DNA of 64,000 bases, from NCBI RefSeq assembly GCF_016808335.1, contig NC_053149.1, positions 39,386,118-39,450,117 of the forward strand, read 5' to 3'. This document shows positions 43,320-54,699 of this stretch, piece by piece. Made by a program: the position numbers and the translations under genes. Each line of letters starts with the position of its first letter. Positions within the stretch are counted from its first letter, which is position 1. Source of the stretch: Panicum virgatum (lineage: Eukaryota; Streptophyta; Magnoliopsida; Poales; Poaceae). The notes under the pieces are model-generated. The model did no database searches, had not been told where the DNA came from, and worked only from the letters and a program-made list of their open reading frames with translations.

Positions 43320-46300
43320 TCACTTGACGTTTGCCGCATCTAACACATTAAGCTCATTCCTTAGCCTAACAAAGGTACTCTCGTCTAAAGGTTTTGTGAA
43401 TATATCCGCCAATTGCTCCTCGGATCTCACACCTTGAAGGGAAATGTCCCCCTTGGCTTCGTGATCACGCAAGAAGTGATGGCGAATATCAATGTGCTTT
43501 GTGCGAGAGTGTTGAACCGGATTCTTGGCAATTTTTACGGCACTTTCATTGTCACAAAGGAGTGGTATGCTATCTAGTTTCACACCAAAGTCCAAAAGGG
43601 TTTGCTTCATATATAGGATTTGGGCACAACATGCACTGGCCGCTATATATTCCGCTTCCGCGGTGGACAAAGCCACAGAATTTTGCTTCTTACTCGACCA
43701 AGAAACTAGAGAACGCCCAAGCAAGTGACAACCCCCAGAGGTACTCTTGCGATCCACACGGCTTCCGGCAAAATCCGAATCCGAGTATCCCAAGAGATCT
43801 AAGCTAGCGCCTTTGGGGTACCACAAGCCTATGGTAGGGGTGTGCTTGAGATACCGAAGGATCCTATTCACAGCCGAGAGGTGTGACTCCTTTGGGTTAG
43901 CTTGAAAGCGGGCACACAAGCACACACTAAACATTATATCGGGCCTAGATGCGGTAAGGTAAAGCAAAGACCCTATCATAGAACGATAGAGGGATTGATC
44001 AACTGGTTTACCGTCCACATCCAAGTCGAGATGCCCATTGGTAGCCATGGGTGTCTTGATTGGTTTGCACTCATCCATCTTGAACTTCTTCAAGATATCT
44101 TTAGTATACTTTTCTTGATGGATGAATGTCCCTTCCTTCATTTGTTTGACTTGAAAACCAAGGAAGAAGGTCAATTCGCCAATCATGGACATCTCGAATT
44201 CCCTAGATATCATGGTAGCAAACTCATGGCTTAGTAAATCATTAGTTGAGCCAAAGATAATATCGTCAACATAAATTTGACAAATGAAAAGATCCCCGTT
44301 GACGTCTTTTGTGAACAAAGTAGTGTCCACCCTCCCGATCTTGAAGCCTTGCATGATTAGGAAGTCACGAAACCTCTCATACCAAGCCCTTGGAGCTTGT
44401 TTGAGTCCATAGAGTGCCTTGTGCAACCTATAAACATGATTAGGATTCCTCGGATCTTCAAACCCGGGAGGTTGCTCAACATAAACAAGTTCGTTAATAA
44501 CGCCATTTAAGAATGCACTTTTCACATCCATTTGATACAACTTAATATTATGATGTGAAGAGTAAGTAAGAAGGATACGGATAGCTTCAAGTCTTGCGAC
44601 CGGAGCAAAAGTTTCACCAAAATCCAAACCTTCGACTTGAGAAAACCCTTTTGCCACAAGTATTGCTTTGTTGCGTATCACCACCCCATGTTCATCTTGC
44701 TTGTTTCGAAAGACCCACTTAGTGCCAATGATATTCTTGTCTCTCGGAGGAGTTTCGAGGACCTAAACTTCATTGCGGGTGAAGTTGTTCAATTCTTCTT
44801 GCATGGCCATCACCCAATCCGAGTCCTCAAGTGCTTCCTCTATGCTAGTGGGTTCAATACAAGAAACAAACGAGAAATATTCGCAAAATGAAGCATGCTT
44901 GGAGCGAGTTCTTACTCCCTTGGAAGGACTACCAATGATTTGACCAATTGGATGATCCTTGGAGATGCGACCATGCTTCACTAGCGGTGCTTGCGTGGAT
45001 GCTTGTTGGGGTGGATCATGGGTGACTTGTGCTTGTGGTGGAACACTTTGCTCATCTTGTTCTTGGACTTGGGGTGTTGACGTTGGCACATCTTCTTTAG
45101 GTTGTGTATCATCTTTGTCTTGATCTTCATCCACTTGGGGTGCCATGGAGGTGCTTGGTGTAGATGAGGAAGGTCCTCCCCCTTGATCATTGCCTTCGTG
45201 CACCTCTTCCGGCTTGATATCCCCAATGGACATTTTCTTCAAAGCTTCGTCATTCTCCTCATCACCTACATTTTCATAGCCAACAACCTCCTCTTGGGAG
45301 CCATTAGATTCATCAAACTCCACATCACATGTTTCTTCAACTAACCCGGAGGTTTGATTGAATACTCTATATGCTTTGGAGTTTGATGCATAACCAAGAA
45401 AGAAACCCTCATCACATCTACTCTCAAACTTACCGAGTCTTTTCTTCTTATAGATGAAGCATTTGCAACCAAAGACTCGAAAGTAGGATATATTTGGTTT
45501 CCTCCCGGTGATGAGCTCATATGGAGTTTTCTTGAGGAGTCGGTGAGGATACACTCGGTTGGATGCATGACACGCCGTGTTGATTGCTTCCGCCCAAAAC
45601 TTCTCGGACGTGCCATAATCATCCAACATTGCTCTTGCAAGGGTGATGAGTGTCTTGTTCTTTCTTTCTACAACTCCATTTTGTTGAGGCGTGTAGGTGG
45701 CGGAGAACTCATGCTTAATGCCCTCTTCATCGCACCATTCTTCAATCTTCATATTTTTGAACTCGGTGCCGTTGTCACTCCGGATCTTCACAATTGGGGA
45801 GTTGTACTCCCTTTCAGCTCTTCTTGCAAAAGTCTTGAAGAGTTCCGGAGTTTCACCCTTATCGCCTAGAAACATAACCCAAGTGTAACGTGAAAAATCA
45901 TCAACAATTACTAGGCAATAGAGGTTACCACCAATGCTCTTGTATGTAGTTGGACCAAAGAGATCCATGTGTAGTAGCTCGAGCGGCTTGGAGGTAGACA
46001 ACATCGTCTTGATGGGATGATGTGTTGCAACTTCCTTCCCGGCTTCACATGCTTTACATAATTTGTTCTTGTCAAAGGTAACGTCCTTCAAGCCGGTGAT
46101 TATCCCTCTCTTGTGGGCTTTCTTGAGGTTGCTCATGCCGATATGAGCAATTCTTCTATGCCAAAGCCACCCAAGAGAAGACTTGGTGAAGAGGCATGTC
46201 ATGGTGCTTGTTTAATTTGAAGAGAAATCCACCAAGTAAATGTTGCCATGCCTAAACCCCGTGAATACCAATGACTTGTCTTTTTCATGAGTTACTACAA

Positions 46301-46586
46301 CACCATTCTTGTCAAAGGCACACGTTAGTCCAAGATCACACAATTGAGCAATTGAAATAAGATTAAAACTAAGTGCTTCTACAAACAAAACATTAGAAAT
46401 AGATAAATCTTTAGAAATTGCTATTCTACCCAAACCTAAAACGTTTCCCCTTGAATTATCACCATAGGTGACATGTTCATGATCTCCGGGGTCTTCAAGA
46501 GTGGTGAACATGCTATTATTGCCGGTCATGTGTTGAGAGCAACCGCTATCAAGTACCCAATGTTTTCCACCGGCTTTGTAGTTCAC
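43320..46586 (-). pseudogene. Sirevirus pol (protease, integrase, RT, RNase H), broken
   Basis: One frame throughout. The protease has HWVLDSGCSQHMTG. The GAG-pre-integrase zinc region (WLWHRRIAHIGMSNL...C..C) is followed by the integrase core (LHMDLFGP, RSDNGTEF). The reverse transcriptase has [11 protein letters not shown] and the active-site [12 protein letters not shown]. The RNase H has [16 protein letters not shown]. In-frame stops interrupt it: TAA at 46214-46212 between protease and integrase, and TAG at 44765-44763 between integrase and RT, the latter at a site normally Trp. Order protease-integrase-RT-RNase H defines Ty1/copia. Confidence 0.93.
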
Positions 46587-46601
46587 CTACACACATGAGA
46601 A

Positions 46602-48703
46602 TCACTTTTGAGTTTTAGGAACCCAAACAAGCTTTGGGCCTTGCACATGTGTGACAAGAGTTTTTGGGACCCAAAGTTGCTTGGGGAGCTTCTTCTTTGA
46701 CTCCTTAGTGAGTTTGCCAATGAATTTGGCCTTCACCTTGCCCTTCACTTTACTCAAGAGAAAATGGTTATTTTGAAACATTGATGAGTAATTCTTGGGT
46801 AAATTAGGAAGATGACGTGATGGTAAAGTGCACTCCCTAGTGTGGTGCCCGGTGACTTGCAATATTGGCAATATGAACCAACTTCCTTGATGAAGCTAAT
46901 CTTGATCTCCAGAGAAGGAGTAGTAGCTATGTTTGGCTCCGGAAATGAACCAAGACCTCTCTTGCCATAGTCACGGGCATTGTTGAAGAGAATCTCCTTG
47001 TGAATGTATTCTCCTCTTGAGAGCTTCTCCACACTACTCTTGAGGCTTGCCACTTGATCCATCAATTGCTTTTCCCTAGAAGGTGCAAGCTCGGGTAAAG
47101 CATTAGTAGAATTTGCATTAATGAGTAGGTCATCACATGAAGTAGAAGCATTGACCTTCTCAATAGTTTCATGAGCAAAGTTCTCAAGACTTGGGTCAAT
47201 TGCTTCATAGGCAAATTCAAGTTCTTGATACTTGTGAGCCAACTCACTATGCTCTTGTTTAAGCTTTTTGTGGCTCTCTTCAACTTGCTTAATAAGTACA
47301 AGTGACTCATTGTGCTTTTTGAGCAAGTCATTGTACTTGCCAAGCAAATCGGAGTGGGCAAGCTCTAACTTGGCACGAGTGCTCTCAAGAACTTTGACTT
47401 TGCCCTTTTCCCTCTTGATGACGGATGTATACTCATTAATGAGGTTAGCAAACTCATTAGGGTCAAGCTCATCATCACTATCATCTTCACTCTCACATAC
47501 CTTAGAGTTACCTTTGGCCATGAGGCACATTGGAGGTGGAGGTAGTGATGGTTCTTCATTTGTGAGGGCGATGGTGATGATATCTTCTTCCTCATCGCTT
47601 GACTCTTCGCTTGATGAGACATCGGTCACCCATTCTTGTTTTTCCACCAAGAAGCTTCTCTTGGTGTGCCCTTTCTTCTTTGGGAAGAGCTTGGTCTTCT
47701 TGTCATGGCTCTTCTTCTTCCCAAGTCTCTTGTTTTTGTTCTTCCTTTCTTCTTCATCATCGCTTGAATCATGGCGATGCTTGCTCTTGTTATCCTTGTT
47801 TCTTTTGTCCGGCTTGGGGCAATTTGGACGGATGTGGCCTTTTTCTCCACAATTGTAGCAAATTTTGTTCTTGACATCCATTGGACGGAACATTCCCTTT
47901 TTAGAGTCAAAGTTGAAACCCTTCTTGTTGATCTTGTCATTCAAGCGTGTGAACTTTCTCATCATGAGAGCAAGTTCTCCATCATCTTCAACATCAGATG
48001 AGCTTTCATGATGATCATCTTCTTCATTTCTTGAGCTTGAATCTTGCTTGATCATCTTGAGCTTGCGGGATTTGTTTGCCTTGGTCTTTAGAGCAATTGA
48101 TTTGCTTGAAGTTGGCTCTTCGGACATACCAAGGATACTCATTTCATGAGCGCGAATTTCGCCCACAAGTTCTCCCACTTCCATTGTGTCAAGATTCTCT
48201 TTTTGAAGCATAGCATTGATGATGTTATACTTGGGCTTCGGGAGGAGCATGAGAATCTTGCGATTGATGGAGGCACTGTCAATTTTGGATATTTCAAGTG
48301 CATTAATGTCCTTGACAATGACATTCAAGCGAGAGTACATATCATTGCAATTTTCATGAGCTAACATTTTAAAAGAATCATACTTAGCTCTAAACAAGTG
48401 ATATTTTTGTTCGCGGACTTTTGTGGAACCTTCATGGATTTCAATTAGCTCTTTCCATATATCACTTGCTAAGTCCATGCCATTTACTCTAGCAAAGACT
48501 TCCTCACTAATGGCTTCGAAAATTGCATTTCTAGCCTTTGCATTCCATTTTAATTGTTCGGTGGTGGGAGTTCCGGTGAACCCGATCTTAGTTGCCAACC
48601 ACACTTCGGGGGCAATCGCATCAAGGTATGCGGCCATGCGAACTTTCCAATAGGTAAAGTTCTTGCCCTCGAAGTGAGGCGGCGAACCACCCATCTTGGC
48701 CAT
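46602..48703 (-). pseudogene. Sirevirus gag, frameshifted
   Basis: The ATG at 48703 opens GGSPPHFEGKNFTYWKVRMA, the copia gag/UBN2-type core. A basic region, a CCHC knuckle (CYNCGEKGHIRPNC, about 47857), acidic and coiled-coil segments follow. A 1-bp deletion near 46857 sits inside a second knuckle-like CQYC motif and diverts the frame to a stop at 46754. The original frame resumes downstream and ends at TGA 46602. A TAG follows shortly before pol. Gag forms the virus-like particle in the cytoplasm; this copy would yield a truncated product. Confidence 0.9.
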
Positions 48704-48745
48704 AGCTCTAGGCAGAGAAGCCTAATGATCCAAATGAGCAACGAG

Positions 48746-48757
48746 GCTCTGATACCA
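48746..48757 (-). other. Primer binding site (tRNA-iMet type)
   Basis: Minus-strand TGGTATCAGAGC, two bases inside the 5' LTR, is the classical copia primer site complementary to initiator tRNA-Met. It fixes the element's orientation. Confidence 0.95.
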
Positions 48758-48759
48758 AT

Positions 48760-50401
48760 TGTAAGGATCGATGGACCAAGAGGGGGGGTGAATTGGGCTT
48801 TTTTCAAATTCTAAAACACAATAAAGCAACTTTAACCTATGCAATGCTAGTAACGCACCAATTCACCAACCGGATAACTAAACTACCAACACAAGCTAAG
48901 AAAGAGGTAACGAGAAGTAAAGTCTAGCAAGGTAGAGCTAAGTTATGATCTCTAAGTCAAGCACATGAATAAATTGCATGAAAGAAAATGCTTGAATAAA
49001 GAGAGTGAACAAGAGACGACCGGATTTTTTCCCGTAGTATCGATTTGTTGGCACACACCCCTAATCCACGTTGTGACACTCACTAAGAGTCTCCGTTCAC
49101 CATCCCGGCGTGGTGGAGATCAAGCCACATACAATCTTCTTCTCCGGGCTCCCACAATCCTTGGCAAGCTCCGCGAGAAACACCTCGATCACCAAGATCG
49201 CCTAGGTGATGCCAATCACCAAGAGTAACAAGCTAAGGCCTTCACTTGAGCAAGAACCGATCACCAAGAACGGATGCACACAAGCTTCTCTCTACTCAAG
49301 TCCTTAATCTTGCTTCTTGATTGATTGAATGAACAAGTATGTGAAAGATGAAGCTCAAGGTGGCTCTTGACTATAGTATGAGTGTTTGGATGTTGCCTGG
49401 TGTCAAGAGTGGCAAAATGATCCATTGGAGGGGTATATATAGGCAGCTCACACGAATAGAGCCGTTGGAGAAAAGCTGCCAGAAAACTGCGTAGCGCCGG
49501 TTAATCCGACGTACCTCCAATAGTCAGCGTTGGTTTAACCGATGAATGTAAACTGCCCCTTCTGAAAACTAGCCGTTACAACTTGGGCAGATTAACCGAC
49601 GTATCATCGGTTTAACTGGTGAGTGTAGTTGTCCTCTGATTAACTGAAAAACCAAGTCTCTGGACAACTGCACCGACGTTAACTCAAAACCATCGTCGGT
49701 TTAATCGGTGAGTACAACTTCAGAAATTCCTGGAAAAACCATCTCACTGGTCAATTGCACCGACGTCTCAATTCAAACATCGTCGGTTTAACCGGTGTAT
49801 AGAACCTTGAAACACCCTGGAAAAACCAACTCTGGACTAATGCACTGACGTTCAATTCAAACGCGTCGGTTTAACCAGTGTATTGACTTGTCCAGACTCT
49901 GCTGACTTCGTTTAACCGACGTATAGAAAATTGGAGTCGTCGGTTAAACCGGTGTATAGACTTTTTCCTGATTTTGCCTTTTCTGATTTGAGTCTTGAAT
50001 GAAATCCAAATATTCTTGAGATATAAGTTGAGAACCACTTATTTGAACTTCTGAAAACCTGAGTGACCATAGTGTGCATCCATTTTTGATTGACCATGTC
50101 CATACTCAAGTTACTTGGCCTTAACCCCTCTTAATAGTGCGATCACTACAAAACTATAAAACCTATACTAACCTAAGTGTTCTTCTCAACCTTATGACAC
50201 TTAGGACTAGAAAGATCCTTAGTCTTGACATATAATTGAGTTGAATACCGAGATCGCCTTTTTGAATAATGAAATTGAGGGGCCTCTTTTGACATATGAC
50301 CAAATGAGCGATAATGATCTATTAAGCTGCACAAACTCATTAGTCACAATAATGGTTGTCATTAATCACCGAAACATACCTTGAGGGCCTAGATGCTTAC
50401 A
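48760..50401 (-). repeat. 5' LTR of the Sirevirus (right)
   Basis: Begins TGTAAGGATCG and ends GATGCTTACA in window orientation. It is about 98% identical by eye to the left LTR. TATA-like CTATATATACC lies at about 49434-49443. The palindrome cluster occupies 49492-49960. It lacks the 44-bp segment retained by the left LTR. Confidence 0.93.
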
Positions 50402-50860
50402 CCCTCCCGTCGAGCCGCGCAAGGCCGCCCTCGAGCGCGAGCCGCTTCTCCTCCAGCAGCGCGGCGAGGTCGGCCTTGGCGGCGCCGACTTCGCCGTCGA
50501 TCTTGCGGTCGATGGCCTCGAGCTACACCTGCAGCATCCGGAAGGTGCGGGCGAGGGAGGCCTCGACCTCGTCGACGCGCACGACGTAGCCCTCGAGCGC
50601 GCCGCGGTCGGGCGGCGGGGAGGGCGGGGGCGGGTGGGACCAGCGCCTGGCGAGGTCCCCGATGTAGAGCAGCGCGGCGTTCTTCGCGGCGACGCTGAGC
50701 ACGGTCTGCCACCGCGGCTTGGGCGGGTGGGAGGGCTTCCTCCGCCGCGCCGGTACGGAGGCCGCGGCCGCGGCGGTGGAGGATAGGAGCGGGGGTGTCG
50801 GGGAGGCGAGGTGCGGGCCTTGATGCCGCTGGGTGCTGCGCCAGGGTGTGGGGGGCGCAC
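50402..50860 (-). pseudogene. Captured gene fragment, SUN-domain protein-like N-terminal region
   Basis: Minus-strand coding-like frame inside the hAT element. It reads a basic KPRWQTVLSVAAKNAALL segment, then a proline-rich linker, then a coiled-coil-like VRVDEVEASLARTF. After one in-frame TAG near 50523 it continues with AIDRKIDGEVGAAKADLAAL. The layout of basic region, hydrophobic stretch and coiled coil recalls plant Sad1/UNC84 (SUN) inner nuclear membrane proteins, but no SUN domain is present. The frame carries across the retroelement to the left flank (37402 downward). It has no start codon of its own in this frame. Confidence 0.4.
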
Positions 50861-51272
50861 GGGGTGGGTGGCGGCTGCTGGGATTGAGGAGTGGGGATGG
50901 GGAGGAAATGAGAGAAATCCTAGAGAAATATATATATATATTAGGGCCCATATGTCAGCGGGTTCGCGGGTTTTCGGATTCGGGTATTAAATTTTTAAAC
51001 CCGTTATAGAATACCCGTTGGGTTTACATTCGTACCCGCATCCACGCCCGCGGGTAGAACCCAAATCCGAATTCGTGCCCAGCGGATCGGGTATCCGCGG
51101 ATTCGCGGGTTTTTCCTACCCGTTGCCGTCTTTAGTTACATCACTACTATAGGCCCAAAATACTGAGAGATGCACCCCACCAATAATGAAATATGTTGGT
51201 TGAGATAGAAAGGATTTTTTTTACTTACAGTAAAGTTGTCGGGACCCATATTGTAAAACTGATAATCACTTA

Positions 51273-51617
51273 GGGTGTGTTTAGTTCACTTTGCATTTTG
51301 CATTTTTGCATTTTTGAAAGGGAATCTTCAATATTTGAAGTATTAAATGTAGACTAATCACAAAACTAATTACAGATCTCGTCTGTAAACTAAGAAACGA
51401 ATCTAATGAGCCTAATTAATCCATCATTAGAGCTTGTTTACTGTAGCTTCAATGTAGCAATTTAGTGTCTAATCACGTCCTAATTAGGCTTATTTGATTC
51501 GTCTCGCGATTTACAGTCTATTTATGTAATGCGATTTATTTTTTGACTACATTTAGTACATCATGCAAGCGATTTATAAAAAATTTGCATTTTGCGTTTT
51601 GGAATCTAAACAAGGCC
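51273..51617. mobile_element. Tourist-like MITE (PIF/Harbinger), 345 bp
   Basis: The ends GGGTGTGTTTAGTT and, inverted, GGCCTTGTTTAGATTCC are flanked by the 3-bp duplication TTA (51270-51272, 51618-51620). The interior is itself largely self-complementary (ACGAATCTAATGAGCCTAAT against ATTAGGCTTATTTGATTCGT). Confidence 0.88.
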
Positions 51618-51715
51618 TTACTCCCTTCATCTAAAAAAGATTACAACTCTCATTTCCCGAGAAGTCAAACAACTTCAGGTTTGATCAAATCTATACAGAA
51701 TACTATTAATATTTA

Positions 51716-51972
51716 CTCCCTCCGTCCTGAAATGTAAGTCATTTTGTTTTGTCCTAAATCAAAGTAGTCCAAGTTTAACCAAATTTATAGAGAAGAATAC
51801 TAACATCTAACACATCAAATAAGTAAATTATTATGAAAGTATATTTCATAATGGATCTAATTATTCTTATTTGACATTCAAAATGTTATTATTTTTTCTA
51901 TAAATTTGGTCAAACTTGGAACAGTTTGACTTAGGACAAACCAAAAGGCTTTACATTTCAGGATAGAGGGAG
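51716..51972. mobile_element. Stowaway MITE, 257 bp
   Basis: Starts CTCCCTCCGTCCTGAAATGT and ends with the inverted ACATTTCAGGATAGAGGGAG, with TA on both sides. A typical grass Tc1/mariner MITE with an AT-rich hairpin interior. Confidence 0.9.
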
Positions 51973-52489
51973 TATGATACAAAATAAGTATCACTAGATG
52001 AATCATGTAATATATTTTCATACTAAATTTATTTGGAGATATAACTATCAGTAATTTTATGTATAAATATGGTTAAATTTGAAAAAAATTCGAAAAGAGT
52101 TGCATTCTTTTTTGAATGGAGGAAGCACTTGTGTTTGTGTGCCACTAGGATCCATTAATTTTGTTCCAGCAATGCCATCCAATGGCATCTCGGGATATCA
52201 AATTTTTGAAACGTCGCGAAGCTAACGTGTCAAAGATAGCCTCTTGGGAGACACCTCTTTATTGTTCACTTGCATAAGTTTATATTCTCGAAGGAGGCAT
52301 ATAGAATGTGCACCTGGCACGAAAAACTTTTCAAATAAAAATATACGATAGATGTGAAACTAGACCACTTGTAGATGTATTGATGTATACATACGAGTTT
52401 GAGCATCTTAGATTGTTTCGAGAAAACTTGGGCATAAAAGATACTCCTTTCGCCTCGGAATATAAGCATTTATAGCTATGTACCAGGTT

Positions 52490-52620
52490 CATAGCATTTA
52501 CTATGTATCTGAACAAATACTTGTCTAGATACATTAGAGATGCTATGAACATGAACATAACATTTACTATGTATCTGAACAAGTACTTGTCTAGATACAT
52601 TAGAGATGTTATGAACCTGG
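52490..52620. repeat. Tandem duplication (about 65 bp) in a decayed MITE
   Basis: Two copies of CATTTACTATGTATCTGAAC ... ACTTGTCTAGATACATTAGA (52495 onward and 52561 onward) lie in tandem. They sit within AT-rich MITE-like DNA that starts near ATACTCCTTTCGCCTCGGAA (about 52441). Confidence 0.7.
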
Positions 52621-52641
52621 ACATCTGAAAATATGGCTAGG

Positions 52642-52830
52642 CAGTGGCGGAGCGCCCAGTAGGGCAAGGTGTGGCGGCTGCCATACCTCAGATTTTACTA
52701 GGTGCACATAATCAACTTATATCATTAACTGTTTAAGCCTTCAAAGCATTAGGAAATATGCTGCAGCTTATAATTTTGTCAGTACAGCCGAGTTGTGCCA
52801 CACCTTGATTCTTGTCTGTCCTCCGCACTG
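52642..52830. mobile_element. Small hAT MITE, 189 bp
   Basis: The ends CAGTGGCGGAGC and, inverted, CAGTGCGGAGGAC are flanked by an 8-bp duplication TGGCTAGG/TAGCTAGG with one mismatch (52634-52641, 52831-52838). It has the same terminal family as the composite element at 13422. Non-coding. Confidence 0.82.
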
Positions 52831-52846
52831 TAGCTAGGAATGCTTA

Positions 52847-53202
52847 GGCCGTGTTTAGTTCCCTGTCGTGTAAACGCAAAATTTTTTTGCGACGGAATCT
52901 TGCTAATTTGAAGTACTAAATGAAGTTTATTTACAAAACTTTTTGCACAGATGTGTTGTAAATCGCGAGACGAATCTAATGATGCTAATTAATCTATGAT
53001 TAATCAATAATTAGCGGATGATTACTGTAGTATCACTATTGCAAATTATGGATTAAGTAGCCTCATTAGATTCGTCTCGCGATTTACTGCCTATCTATGC
53101 AAAAAGTTTTGTAAATAAACTTTATTTAGTACTTCAAATTAGTAAAATTCCTTTACAAAATTTTGTGTTTTTGCGTTTACGGGGTGGAAACTAAACATGG
53201 CC
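52847..53202. mobile_element. Tourist-like MITE (PIF/Harbinger), 356 bp
   Basis: The ends GGCCGTGTTTAGTTCC and, inverted, GGCCATGTTTAGTTTCC are bordered by TTA on the left and TTG on the right. The arms are long inverted repeats (ATCGCGAGACGAATCTAATG against CATTAGATTCGTCTCGCGAT). It inserted 16 bp from the hAT MITE. Confidence 0.88.
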
Positions 53203-54462
53203 TTGTATTACAGCAGAGAGGGAGTAGCTAAGACTGCGTTGAAGGGTACAAAAATGCAAGGTAGGGTTGAAAATTGCAGCCGAGGGATCGGGATCGGCTG
53301 CACGAAACCCGAACGAAACGGTCTGCTCTTGATGGACATTAGGAGGTTCAGTCGCGTGGTGCCTGATTGCGAGGCGTAATTAGCGTTGACCAGGCCGGGT
53401 GAGCGATCGAGCTCGCGCATGATGATTGATTGCGTGGGGGGCGATTAGGTGAGACCGTGGGCGCCCGCGCGCGCATGCGTTCCCGTGGGTTTTTCTGGGC
53501 AGGGTAGGTTTGACAGCTAGCCGTGACACCGTTGTCGCAACCACCCTCCTGTACTGCGCGCATCGCTGCCGGTTGCGTCGTCGATGGAATCTGTACAGCG
53601 AGCGGTGATCGAGCTCGAAAGGCGGCGTACCAGCAGTGCCCAAACGAACCCGGCCGATTCCTCAACACGATGCATGATCGATGGAGAGAGGTAGGTACGG
53701 TACCCAAGTAGTCCTGCACGTACGTACCTTGCCCACCATCTTAAATTGGCTGCTCGTGTGTCCTGTAGCAAGAAGCCTAGCTGGTAGCTGCTGGACCGGA
53801 CGCTTGCTGGTTGGCTAGGGGGAGTTGCATGCCCTCTCCTGGCCTACTAGCTAGGATTTTTTTTTCTTTTTTGTGAACTGCTGCCACCTTGGTTCGGTGT
53901 CCGAAATGAGGCCGCGGGCAATGGATGCATCAGCAAAAGGTTGCTGTCTTCCAGCCTTCAATTCATTCCCAGAGGCCGCCGGATGGAAGGGTTGAAGCGA
54001 CAACAGCCGAATGATGCGGAGGATCGCCGTCGCTTTCGGACAGACGGGCGGCGGATTTCATTTGCCATGTGAATCATTGCTTGCTGCCGCTGCTCGCTGC
54101 TGGGGCTTGCCGGTCCGCCGAAACGGCAACGCTGCGGCAGGCAGCGCACAGATTCTGGCCGTCGGCCGCGCGCCATTTGTGTGGACGGGCACGCGCACGG
54201 GCGGTACCGAATCCTTTTTGCCGTGCCGTTCATTCATTCGGCGCCTAACAAATCGGGCGAGGGAAGAATGAAAGCCAGATGGACGACCGACGACCACGAG
54301 CTCCCATTCACAGCTGCTGCCGTGCGCCGCGACGGCGAAACGGAGTGATGGTGCACGCGGCCCGCCGCCGGGCAACAGATAAAGACCTGCTTTTTGTTCT
54401 CTTTTCTGCGAGGTCTCCGAATCCCGTTCGTGGCCGTGGCCTCGCCCTGCTCCATCGGCCTA
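53203..54462. other. Intergenic, no gene recognised
   Basis: Mixed-composition DNA with only short ORFs on both strands and no domain, splice-linked frame or transposon ends that I can defend. Confidence 0.4.
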
Positions 54463-54690
54463 CACTACTAAAAAAACAATTGGTAGGAACGTCTCGAATT
54501 TTTTTTAGAAACAAATCAAAATTTGATCAGTTGCTACAAATAACATAAAGTTATTGTAGCAGCTGAAAATATATTTTTATGTGCGGATCATCATGTCACC
54601 CGTCTCTAAAAATGAGACTATTTTTAGGGACGGGAATGGGCCGCTGATCAGCCTCTGTAAATGTCATTTTCAGGGCCGAGCTACAGCTAC
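54463..54690. mobile_element. CACTA-type transposon terminus, fragment
   Basis: The sequence opens CACTACTAAAAAAACAATTG, the form of En/Spm-CACTA ends. It is followed by subterminal inverted motifs (TCTCTAAAAATGAGACTATTTTTAGGGACGGG region, 54601-54635). The opposite end and a 3-bp duplication were not found, so this is a remnant or solo end. Confidence 0.5.
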
Positions 54691-54699
54691 CCTATCCCC

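Larger units (their letters stand above)
37403..50401 (-). mobile_element. Ty1/copia Sirevirus-type LTR retrotransposon, 13.0 kb
   Basis: LTRs of 1686 bp (37403-39088) and 1642 bp (48760-50401) flank the element, with a 5-bp target duplication CCCTC (37398-37402, 50402-50406). Coding is on the minus strand in the order gag, protease, integrase, reverse transcriptase/RNase H (copia order), then an envelope-like ORF. A tRNA-Met type primer site, a polypurine tract, large LTRs, a long gag and an envelope-like ORF fit the Sirevirus lineage (relatives: SIRE1, Opie/Ji). By eye the LTRs differ at about 26 sites plus one deletion, so the insertion is young to moderate in age. Gag-pol carries at least one frameshift and four stops. 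Confidence 0.94.
37166..51134 (-). mobile_element. Gene-capturing hAT element (Pack-hAT), split by a Sirevirus
   Basis: The ends TAGGGATGGCAACGGGTA and, inverted, TAAAGACGGCAACGGGTA are flanked by a perfect 8-bp duplication GTTACATC (37158-37165, 51135-51142). Subterminal zones are rich in CCCGCG/CGGGTA motifs (GGATACCCGCGTACCCGCGG; CGGGTATCCGCGG). Without the 13-kb retroelement and its 5-bp duplication it is about 965 bp. The interior is a GC-rich fragment of a coding gene rather than transposase. Confidence 0.9.
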
